From Gammaproteobacteria bacterium (GTDB lineage Bacteria > Pseudomonadota > Gammaproteobacteria > Pseudomonadales > Pseudohongiellaceae), in the NCBI GenBank assembly GCA_002694855.1, contig NZNL01000058.1:18152-24656 (forward strand): a stretch of DNA of 6,505 nucleotides, read 5' to 3'. A program made the position numbers and the translations under genes. Shown piece by piece: positions 1-5,788 of this stretch; position 1 is the first letter of the stretch, and each line of letters starts with the position of its first letter. The notes beneath the pieces are model-generated. The model ran no database searches. It saw nothing but the letters and a program-made list of their open reading frames with translations, and was not told the DNA's origin.

Positions 1-678
1 GCTGACTATACTTTCGTCAATGAGCGATTGGCGCGACACTATGGCATTCCTGGTGTCTACGGTAGCCGTTACCGGAAGGTGACTGTCGATGGTAACCAGC
101 GTGGCGGATTACTCGGACATGGCGGCTTGATGATGGTGACCTCCTATCCAAACCGCACTTCGCCAGTGTTGAGAGGGAAGTTCGTGTTAGAAAACTTACT
201 CGGTGGACCACCGCCAGAGCCACCACCTAATGTGCCAGCACTGGAGACAAGTAGTGATGGCAAGATACTCACCATGCGCGAAGCAATGGTCATGCATCGG
301 GAGAATCCGGCTTGCCGTGTTTGTCATGCTGCTATGGACCCGATTGGATTCTCTTTGGAGAACTACGACGTTGTTGGTAAATGGCGACGCGAGTTCGCCG
401 GTCAACCGATCGATGCCTCTGGGCTGCTCCCCGATGGCAACACTTTCGATGGTCCGGACGGCCTGCAGGGTTTACTACTCGAGCGGCCCGATGACCTGGT
501 CGGCACGATAACTGAAAAACTGATGAGATTCGCTCTCGGGCGCAGTCTCGAGTACTACGACATGCCGGAGGTGCGTGCAGTTGTTCGCGCTGCCTCGGAA
601 GAAGACTATCGTTGGTCGTCAATTATTCTCGGTGTGGTCGAAAGCACGCCATTTCAAATGCGGAGAACTGAGCTATGA
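1..678 (+). CDS. DUF1592/DUF1588/DUF1585 cytochrome-like protein, C-terminal part
   Basis: This is the C-terminal 225 codons of a large exported protein of the DUF1587/1592/1588/1585 type, whose biochemical function is unknown. The frame is open from base 1 with no stop, so the gene starts upstream; a TTG at base 28 lies inside conserved sequence and is not a start. In window residue numbers, 1-21 (ADYTFVNERLARHYGIPG) is the end of DUF1592. Residues 40-130 are DUF1588, with TSYPNRTSPVLRGK, LENLLGGPPPEPPPNVPAL and the haem c site C105-R-V-C108-H109 followed by MDPIGFSLENYD. Residues 150-222 are DUF1585, with ALGRSLEYYDMPEVR and the closing STPFQMR. The CxxCH motif predicts a covalently bound haem, hence an extracytoplasmic location. 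The TGA stop overlaps the ATG of the DUF1552 gene (ATGA, 675-678), indicating translational coupling. Family assignment is secure; the redox role is inferred. Confidence 0.93.
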   Translation, partial: ADYTFVNERLARHYGIPGVYGSRYRKVTVDGNQRGGLLGHGGLMMVTSYPNRTSPVLRGKFVLENLLGGPPPEPPPNVPALETSSDGKILTMREAMVMHRENPACRVCHAAMDPIGFSLENYDVVGKWRREFAGQPIDASGLLPDGNTFDGPDGLQGLLLERPDDLVGTITEKLMRFALGRSLEYYDMPEVRAVVRAASEEDYRWSSIILGVVESTPFQMRRTEL

Positions 679-2000
679 ATATCTTTAAGAAAAATTTACC
701 GCGACGCACAGTGCTGCGGGGACTCGGAGCCAGTTTAGCATTGCCGCTTCTCGACAGCATGGTACCAGCACTCTCGTCTGCTTCAGCGCAAGTGGCGCAA
801 CCTACAAAACGCCTCGGCGTAGTCTACGTACCAAATGGCATGGCCATGAAGTCGTGGACACCTGCCACCGAGGGCGCCGGTTTCGAGATTACCCGAATCA
901 TGGAGCCCATGGTCGCCTATCACGACCGCATGTTAGTGATCACCGGACTTGACGGACCACGCAGTAATGCAGGAGTACATGCCAGCGCTTCGACCCGCTT
1001 TCTCACCGGGGCGATCCCGGCGCGGACCGAGTCTGACCTTCAGGCATCAGTGTCACTTGACCAAATGGTGGCCCGCCAGCTCGGCCGCGAGACCCAACTC
1101 AGCTCGCTAGAACTGGCACTGGACCAGAACGATGTATTCGGTTCCTGTGACATCGGTTTTAGCTGCCAATACACCAGCACCATTGCCTGGCGTGATGCTT
1201 ACACACCGTTGCCGATGGAAACCAATCCTCGAGTTGTGTTCGAACGCTTATTCGGAGATACCGGCACTACCGATTCGGAGGTGCGGCTGCAGCGTATTCG
1301 CAAGGACAAGAGTTTACTGGATGCCGTAACCGAACGAGTGAGCGAACTTAACCGTAGAGTAGGCGCTGGTGATCGCGCCAAGCTAGATCAGTATCTGGAT
1401 TCAATTCGAGATGTAGAACGACGCATTCAAATAGCTGAAGCTCAAAGCAATCGGGAGTTACCCGAAGTGGATCAGCCAGCAGGTATTCCTGGTACCTATG
1501 AGGAGCATGCCAAGCTGATGTTCGACATGCAGGTGCTTGCGTATCAAACAGATCTGACTAGAGTCATAACATTTATGTTAGGGCGAGAGTTGTCCGGCCG
1601 AACCTATGCCGAGATTGGAGTGCCCGACTCGCACCACCCGACTTCTCATCACCGGAACGATCCAGTGCTTTATGAGAAGGTCACCAAGATCAACGAATTC
1701 CACACAAGACTGTTCGCTTACTATCTAGATAAGCTAGCTGCGACACCTGACGGTAATGCTTCGCTGCTGGATAATACGCTCCTGCTCTATGGGGCTGGTA
1801 TGTCAGACAGTAACCTGCATAGCAACCGGGGACTACCCTTGGCGCTGTTTGGTGGTGGTTCAGGTACTGTTAAAGGTGGTCGTCACATCCGCTTTCCGAA
1901 TGGCACGCCGATCAGCAATCTGCATCTGACCATGTTGGACAAGATGGGTATTCCGGTGAATGAGATGCCCTACAGCACAGGTTCACTGGACCTGTCGTAA
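675..2000 (+). CDS. DUF1552 (HXXSHH motif) Tat-exported protein
   Basis: This is a complete 441-residue DUF1552 protein, a family of unknown function that usually sits beside DUF1592 genes. The N-terminus has a twin-arginine signal: R10-R11-T-V-L-R, then a hydrophobic stretch (LGASLALPLLDSM) and likely cleavage near the ASA of residues 36-38. Tat export implies folding, perhaps with a cofactor, in the cytoplasm. The mature part begins with KRLGVVYVPNGMAMKSWTP. It carries the family signature H321-P-T-S-H325-H326 after PDSH, and a late LLYGAGMSDSNLHSN segment (about 370-384) that recalls alkaline-phosphatase/sulfatase-like folds. The His-rich motif could bind metal, but this is inference. Residues 200-265 are charged and probably helical. 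The start is fixed by the ATGA overlap with the upstream stop and by GGAGA eight bases before ATG (662-666). Length is normal for the family, and no frameshift is seen. Confidence 0.93.
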   Translation: MNIFKKNLPRRTVLRGLGASLALPLLDSMVPALSSASAQVAQPTKRLGVVYVPNGMAMKSWTPATEGAGFEITRIMEPMVAYHDRMLVITGLDGPRSNAGVHASASTRFLTGAIPARTESDLQASVSLDQMVARQLGRETQLSSLELALDQNDVFGSCDIGFSCQYTSTIAWRDAYTPLPMETNPRVVFERLFGDTGTTDSEVRLQRIRKDKSLLDAVTERVSELNRRVGAGDRAKLDQYLDSIRDVERRIQIAEAQSNRELPEVDQPAGIPGTYEEHAKLMFDMQVLAYQTDLTRVITFMLGRELSGRTYAEIGVPDSHHPTSHHRNDPVLYEKVTKINEFHTRLFAYYLDKLAATPDGNASLLDNTLLLYGAGMSDSNLHSNRGLPLALFGGGSGTVKGGRHIRFPNGTPISNLHLTMLDKMGIPVNEMPYSTGSLDLS

Positions 2001-2015
2001 ACAGTGAGGTTCTAA

Positions 2016-3587
2016 ATGATCACAGCAAACAGGCATCGGTGGAGTAGATTTTTGGCGCTACCGTTATTGGCACTGCTGCTTGTCAGCTCGACCATTGCGA
2101 CCCACGCGTTTGCGGTGGACCTGATTGAGGCGGCGAGAAATCAGGATTCAGAAGCTGTGCAGTCGCTTCTGGCTGACGGCTCAAATCCTAATACGCAACA
2201 GGCCGATGGTGCAACCGCTTTGCACTGGGCAGTGTATGGTGAGAACAGCGACATGGCGGCTTCTCTCATCGAAGCTGGTGCCGATGTCAATACAGTTAAC
2301 CGGCTAGGTGCTTCAGCTCTCTATATCGCTGCCAAGAGTGGTCAAGGTGATCTAATCGAACAGTTACTTACGGCGGGAGCTGATCCAAATCTCGCCTTGG
2401 ATATGAATGAAACACCGATTATGACCGCATCGCGTTCTGGCACGGTCAAAGGCGTGCACCGCTTGATTGATGCAGGGGCAGATGTCAACGCCAGAGAAAG
2501 CTCACGTAATCAGACTGCCCTGATGTGGGCTGCGGCTCAGGGTCACGTCGAAGTTGCGAGAGCGTTGATTGAAGCGGGAGCCAATCTGGAATCACGCTCC
2601 AAGGTGCGCCCCATGCTTATGTTTGTCGATGCGACAAATGGCGGCGCATTCGATCAGGGAGTCATGGAAAATCTGGGTGGTTATTCGGCCCTTCTTTTTG
2701 CGTCTACTCAAGGCCATATAGAGATGGCCCGCCTCCTTCTGAACTCGGGAGCAGACGTAGATGGTCTTGCTGGCAATGGCACCAGTCCGCTGGTAGTCGC
2801 GACCCACAGCAGTCATGGTGAACTTGCCCGTCTACTCCTCGAGCAAGACGCTGACGCTAATGCGATGGAGGCTGGTTATAGCGCATTGCATGCTGCTATT
2901 TTACGTGGCGACCTCGATACTGTGAACGCACTCCTGGTCTACGGCGCAAATCCCAATGAGCGACTTTTGAAACCCAACCCTGTGCAGCGAGCGAGTGAAG
3001 ATTGGGTACTCAAAACACCTTTGGTTGGTGCTACCCCATATTGGATAGCCGCCAGTTTTCGAGAAGCGGAAATCATGCGTGCCCTTACTGATGGTGGTGC
3101 CGACCCCCTTCTTACCAATGAGGAACAATGGAGTCTACCGAGGAATCGAGAGGACCGCGATTCTTATACACCGCGAGTGATTGGAGGATTCGAAACTACC
3201 GTACAAGCCGCCATCAAGGGAGACAGTACTCGCGGACGCTACTATGTTCAGGCCAATCCAGACCCTGCTGGTGAAGAACAGCTGGCACTAGCAGCAGTGA
3301 GAGCAGCAGCCGACCAGGGTGTGAATCTGAATCACACAGACTTCACAGAATCGACTGCACTTCATGATGCAGCGGCGAGAACGCTACCAAACATAATTCG
3401 CGAACTGGCCGAGCGAGGCGCTGACATTAATGCGCTTAATGCTCGAGAGCAAACATCGCTTGACCTGGCCATCATCGCTGAAAACAGGCCAAACTTCTTT
3501 GGGTTTGATACAAGTATTCCAGGCCCGTCAGCAAGTGAAGTGCTTAAAGGATTTGGAGCTGTGAAGTCGGAAGAGTTGAATCGATAA
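2016..3587 (+). CDS. secreted ankyrin-repeat protein
   Basis: This is a 523-residue exported ankyrin-repeat protein. Residues 1-33 form a Sec signal peptide: positive start (NRHRWSR), hydrophobic core LALPLLALLLVSS, and probable cleavage after AFA at 31-33. About eleven ankyrin units follow, many ending in GADVN-type turns: roughly 34-62, 64-95, 96-128, 129-162, 163-195, 221-252, 253-285, 286-317, 339-368, 443-475 and 476-488. Three insertions break the solenoid: 196-220, 318-338 and 369-442; the last includes an AIKGDSTRGRYYVQ segment and a degenerate helical unit. Ankyrin repeats bind proteins, so the likely role is a periplasmic scaffold, probably for the products of the two genes upstream. 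The gene starts 15 bases after the DUF1552 stop with GAGGT (2006-2010) five bases before ATG, so it belongs to the same operon. The partner is inferred from context only; there is no lipobox or C-terminal anchor. Confidence 0.92.
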   Translation: MITANRHRWSRFLALPLLALLLVSSTIATHAFAVDLIEAARNQDSEAVQSLLADGSNPNTQQADGATALHWAVYGENSDMAASLIEAGADVNTVNRLGASALYIAAKSGQGDLIEQLLTAGADPNLALDMNETPIMTASRSGTVKGVHRLIDAGADVNARESSRNQTALMWAAAQGHVEVARALIEAGANLESRSKVRPMLMFVDATNGGAFDQGVMENLGGYSALLFASTQGHIEMARLLLNSGADVDGLAGNGTSPLVVATHSSHGELARLLLEQDADANAMEAGYSALHAAILRGDLDTVNALLVYGANPNERLLKPNPVQRASEDWVLKTPLVGATPYWIAASFREAEIMRALTDGGADPLLTNEEQWSLPRNREDRDSYTPRVIGGFETTVQAAIKGDSTRGRYYVQANPDPAGEEQLALAAVRAAADQGVNLNHTDFTESTALHDAAARTLPNIIRELAERGADINALNAREQTSLDLAIIAENRPNFFGFDTSIPGPSASEVLKGFGAVKSEELNR

Positions 3588-3682
3588 GATATTTACAGGG
3601 CTTCAAATCCTCTAACTATGTGCGCGCAACGATATCCTTGCACAAAGCGGTTCATGTTTCATCAACACCTAGGCTCGATTAC

Positions 3683-3701
3683 CCTTAATAATTACAGTTG
3701 C
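3683..3701 (+). repeat. 19-base direct repeat, left copy
   Basis: The sequence CCTTAATAATTACAGTTGC recurs exactly and in the same orientation at 5609-5627, on the other side of phoD. The next 15 or so bases remain partly alike (AAC then C/A-rich then CTwAAA), while the bases before the repeat differ. It may be one end of an inserted segment (att-like) or a shared promoter or operator element. It lies 82 bases before the phoD start codon. Confidence 0.85.
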
Positions 3702-3743
3702 CAACCCAAATCTAAAATTAATCAAATGGCAATAAAGTTTTCT

Positions 3744-3760
3744 TAAGATTTTAAATCTTA
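3744..3760. promoter_or_regulatory. 17-base palindrome upstream of phoD (candidate operator)
   Basis: TAAGATTT-T-AAATCTTA is a perfect 8+1+8 inverted repeat ending 23 bases before the phoD ATG. Its size and symmetry fit a dimeric repressor or activator site, and its position would let it control phoD transcription. It is AT-rich, so part of the symmetry could be chance, and it does not match the Pho box. As RNA it would form only a weak hairpin in the leader. Confidence 0.45.
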
Positions 3761-3771
3761 TAGAAAATTTT

Positions 3772-3776
3772 AGGAG
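3772..3776 (+). promoter_or_regulatory. phoD ribosome binding site
   Basis: AGGAG lies seven bases before the ATG at 3784. It is a strong Shine-Dalgarno match in an otherwise AT-rich leader and fixes the start that preserves the complete Tat signal peptide. Confidence 0.8.
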
Positions 3777-3783
3777 CCCGCAT

Positions 3784-5355
3784 ATGAAATCTAAATGGTC
3801 ACGTCGTGATTTTTTAAAGAAAAATGCTGAATTAACAAGTTTATTGCTTGGTTCTCTCGCTTTAGCTGGTGTTTCAAGTCTGTCTCATAGTGCAGCCAGG
3901 CGCTTGACTAGTGTGTCGGCTGATCCTTTCACCCTTGGTGTAGCCTCTGGTGATCCGACACCAGACTCCATAGTCCTTTGGACCCGTCTTGCCCGAGAAG
4001 TAATGATGGAAAGCGGGGCTGTCGATCAGGCGGTCCAAGTTGATTATGAAATCTCAGAATCATATAGCTTCAATAGAGTGATAAGAAGCGGCTCTATTGC
4101 AGCATCTCCAGAACTTGGACATTCAGTCCATGCAGACGTTAGAGGTCTAGACTCTGATCAAGTCTACTTTTACCGTTGGCAAGTGGGTAATGTTACCAGC
4201 CCCATAGGAAGAACTAAAACAGCACCCGCCGCGTCTGCTCGCAACGAAAACTTTCGTTTAGCTTTTGCCTCATGTCAGCAATACGAGCACGGATATTTCA
4301 CAGCCTATAAACATATGGCAGACGAAGAGTTTGATCTAATTATCCATTTGGGTGATTACATATATGAGAGAAGTTGGGGAACTAATCTGGTGCGCAATCA
4401 CGAAGGACCAGAAATAATAACCTTGCAAGACTACCGAAATCGATACAACACCTATAAATCAGACCCTGACATAAGGGCTGCTCACGCTTCTGCTCCTTGG
4501 GTGGTTACTTGGGATGACCACGAAGTAGACAACAATTATGCAGGAGAGATAGCCGAGGATGAACAGACTCCTGAACAGCTCCTTCGTAGGAGAGTAGATG
4601 CATACCAAGCGTATTATGAGTTCATGCCAATACGTTTGCCCGTTGGAAGAGAGGGTCCGGATATGCCAATTCATAGGCGGCTTCGTTTTGGTAATCTTAT
4701 GGAAATGCATGTGCTAGATACCCGGCAGTACCGAAACGATCAAGCGTGTGGTGACGGCCGAAAAATTAGCTGTGACGAGCACCAAGATCCAACGCGCAGT
4801 GCTTTGGGTCAAGCTCAAAAAAATTGGTTGCTCGATGGACTTGCAACGACTGAAGCCACCTGGAATGTGTTAGCCCAACAAATCATGATGGCAAGTCTTC
4901 GTGGCGTTAGTGATGCAGGAGAGCGACTCTGGCCAATGGACATATGGGATGGTTACCCTTATGAGCGACAAGAACTTCTCGAACATTTAGACACTGTGTC
5001 GACTCCAAATCCGGTCGTTTTAACAGGTGATATTCACTCAAATTGGGCAGCTGACCTTAAACTCGATTTTGATATACCTAGTTCAAAAGTGGTGGGTTCG
5101 GAATACATTGGCACCTCCATTTCATCAGGTGGAGACGGCCAGGATATGACAAATTATGGTAGCGATTTATTAGCCAACAACCCACACGTTAAATTTTATA
5201 ATGCTAATCGCGGTTATGTTTCAGCTACGTTAACACCCAGTTTATGGAAAGCGGATTACAAAACAGTTCCCTATATAACCAGTCGCGGAGCTCCAATCAA
5301 TATACGCAAAACTTACGTAACTGAAGCGGGTAGGCCGGGTGTTCAGGAAAACTAG
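3784..5355 (+). CDS. phoD: PhoD-family alkaline phosphatase/phosphodiesterase, Tat-exported
   Basis: This is a complete 523-residue PhoD-type enzyme, which releases phosphate from phosphomonoesters and phosphodiesters outside the cytoplasm using iron and calcium in the characterised family members. The Tat signal is S6-R7-R8-D-F-L-K, with hydrophobic residues 18-33 and cleavage probably near SVSA (43-46). An N-terminal beta domain (about 47-148; FTLGVASGDPTPDSIVLWTR) precedes the catalytic domain. Metal and active-site motifs are intact: ASC164QQ, HLGD191YIYE, W243-D-D245-H-E-V-D-N-N, LDTRQYR (311-317) and LTGD416IH418SNW. The start is supported by AGGAG seven bases upstream, and the end has tandem in-frame stops (TAG TAA, 5353-5358). 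It is transcribed alone, separated by 196 bases from the upstream operon. Sampled stretches run at 42-47% G+C, against 58-60% in sampled stretches of the DUF1552 and ankyrin genes, suggesting a different origin. Exact substrate preference is not readable. Confidence 0.95.
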   Translation: MKSKWSRRDFLKKNAELTSLLLGSLALAGVSSLSHSAARRLTSVSADPFTLGVASGDPTPDSIVLWTRLAREVMMESGAVDQAVQVDYEISESYSFNRVIRSGSIAASPELGHSVHADVRGLDSDQVYFYRWQVGNVTSPIGRTKTAPAASARNENFRLAFASCQQYEHGYFTAYKHMADEEFDLIIHLGDYIYERSWGTNLVRNHEGPEIITLQDYRNRYNTYKSDPDIRAAHASAPWVVTWDDHEVDNNYAGEIAEDEQTPEQLLRRRVDAYQAYYEFMPIRLPVGREGPDMPIHRRLRFGNLMEMHVLDTRQYRNDQACGDGRKISCDEHQDPTRSALGQAQKNWLLDGLATTEATWNVLAQQIMMASLRGVSDAGERLWPMDIWDGYPYERQELLEHLDTVSTPNPVVLTGDIHSNWAADLKLDFDIPSSKVVGSEYIGTSISSGGDGQDMTNYGSDLLANNPHVKFYNANRGYVSATLTPSLWKADYKTVPYITSRGAPINIRKTYVTEAGRPGVQEN

Positions 5356-5438
5356 TAAGATAAAAGGGCGCAGTAACGAATCGATTATTCTTTAATTCAC
5401 TAAAATCGAGTGGGGTAGATTGGAAATGTGAAATCAAA

Positions 5439-5480
5439 CAGGAAGCTGTCTTTGCAGCCCCAAAGTGCTTGAGCTTCCTG
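5439..5480. repeat. nested inverted repeat (hairpin)
   Basis: CAGGAAGCT (5439-5447) and AGCTTCCTG (5472-5480) form a perfect 9-base stem. Inside it, CTTTG (5450-5454) pairs with CAAAG (5461-5465) around the loop CAGCCC. On the + strand it would lie 84 bases past the phoD stop and could protect or process the 3' end of the mRNA. No T tract follows directly, so it is not a classical terminator by itself. Confidence 0.6.
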
Positions 5481-5518
5481 ATATGAACGTCAGAGAGTAC
5501 AGAAGCTTTTTTTGCCAT
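5441..5518 (-). pseudogene. possible tyrosine-integrase N-terminal remnant
   Basis: Reading leftward from an ATG at 5518, the first 26 residues begin MAKKASVLSDVHIRKLKHFG and continue AAKTAS. This resembles the opening of prophage/island tyrosine integrases of the DUF4102-containing type, which often start M-x-K-x-A-K-x-L-S-x-x-x-V/I-x-x-L-K-x-P-G. After KTAS the resemblance stops: the expected AVGGVxGL segment is absent, and the frame runs on into the 3' end of phoD (to 5297) without integrase character. If real, it is a fragment of about 80 bases left by a deletion. The upstream Shine-Dalgarno is weak. The match comes from recall of the family pattern over a short stretch, so chance remains quite possible. 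Confidence 0.3.
5472..5513 (+). terminator. weak candidate terminator downstream of phoD
   Basis: AGCTTCCTGA (5472-5481) can pair with TCAG (5490-5493) and GAAGCT (5502-5507), with an eight-base bulge on the right arm, and a run of seven T (5507-5513) follows at once. It is in the right orientation to end the phoD transcript. The bulge and modest G+C make it weak. Its left arm is the same segment that can pair with 5439-5447, so the two hairpins exclude each other. Confidence 0.35.
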
Positions 5519-5544
5519 GTCTAACCCGCCATTAATTCAATTCT

Positions 5545-5606
5545 ACCCACCCAAAACAGCATTTTTTTAGGTGCGGTTATAACTATGGGTGGGGGAGCCT
5601 TTCCCC
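5545..5606. repeat. C-rich/G-rich inverted repeat with alternative hairpin
   Basis: CCCACCCA (5546-5553) is matched by TGGGTGGG (5586-5593), separated by 32 bases that include a T tract (5562-5568). The G-rich arm also begins a second small hairpin, GGGGA (5592-5596) with TCCCC (5602-5606), so the two foldings compete. The role is unknown; the element stands just before the right copy of the 19-base repeat. Confidence 0.5.
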
Positions 5607-5608
5607 TG

Positions 5609-5627
5609 CCTTAATAATTACAGTTGC
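5609..5627 (+). repeat. 19-base direct repeat, right copy
   Basis: This is an exact second copy of CCTTAATAATTACAGTTGC, in the same orientation as the copy at 3683-3701 and 1926 bases from it, so that phoD and the putative integrase remnant lie between the two. No start codon of a supported gene follows it at promoter distance: the next gene is on the opposite strand and ends at 5789. That favours an insertion-junction reading over a promoter reading for this copy. Confidence 0.85.
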
Positions 5628-5653
5628 TAACACCATACTTAAAAGCTAATTTG

Positions 5654-5685
5654 AAAAAATCGAATAGCAGTGTTTGATGGTCGAT
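5654..5685 (-). terminator. weak candidate terminator of the minus-strand gene
   Basis: Read leftward, ATCGA (complement of 5681-5685) and TCGAT (complement of 5659-5663) can form a five-base stem with a 17-base loop, followed by a run of six T (complement of 5654-5659). Location and orientation suit the gene ending at 5789, but the stem is short and the loop large. Confidence 0.2.
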
Positions 5686-5788
5686 ACATTGAAAATCTAT
5701 CTGCTCGAACTAGAGGTGAGTTATGCACCACCCCAGTGGAAGTTTGGTCATTACTGGCGTGTGTATCCCAATAGATTTGGCTTCGGTG

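Larger units (their letters stand above)
3588..3783. other. intergenic region upstream of phoD
   Basis: This 196-base gap separates the DUF1592/DUF1552/ankyrin operon from phoD. It is AT-rich, especially from 3680 on, and has no credible open frame. It contains the left copy of the 19-base repeat (3683-3701) and a 17-base palindrome (3744-3760). No strong stem followed by a T tract is seen after the ankyrin stop, so a rho-independent terminator for the upstream operon cannot be called. TTGCCA (3698-3703) could serve as a -35 hexamer, but no convincing -10 lies at the right spacing. No Pho-box-like pair of CTGTCAT repeats is visible. Confidence 0.6.
5356..5788. other. convergent intergenic region after phoD
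   Basis: These 433 bases lie between the converging ends of phoD and the minus-strand gene. No intact gene is supported. The region holds a possible integrase N-terminal remnant on the minus strand (5441-5518), nested inverted repeats at 5439-5513, a CCCACCCA/TGGGTGGG inverted repeat (5545-5594 region), the right copy of the 19-base repeat (5609-5627), and a weak stem beside an A run at 5654-5685. This density of structure and remnants is more typical of an insertion junction than of an ordinary gap. Confidence 0.6.

Noticed and set aside
28..678. A TTG at 28 as the start of the first gene
   Set aside because: The frame is open from base 1 and residues before the TTG (ADYTFVNER) belong to the conserved end of DUF1592, so the gene begins upstream of the window.
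2016..3587. Ankyrin protein as a host-targeted secreted effector
   Set aside because: It has an ordinary Sec signal and sits in an operon with envelope proteins, which points to a periplasmic scaffold rather than an effector.
3620..3643. GTGC/GCAC stem as a terminator of the ankyrin operon
   Set aside because: Only four base pairs with a 16-base loop and no T tract after it.
3651..3662. Paired TTCAT motifs as a Pho box
   Set aside because: The two TTCAT are seven bases apart and do not resemble the CTGTCAT repeats at 11-base spacing expected for PhoB binding.
3698..3726. TTGCCA-based sigma-70 promoter for phoD
   Set aside because: No acceptable -10 hexamer at 16-18 bases; nearby TAAAAT and TATAGA have no matching -35.
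5297..5518. Full 73-residue minus-strand frame as a real gene
   Set aside because: Only the first ~26 residues look protein-like; the rest has no family character and runs into the 3' end of phoD. It is kept only as a possible remnant.
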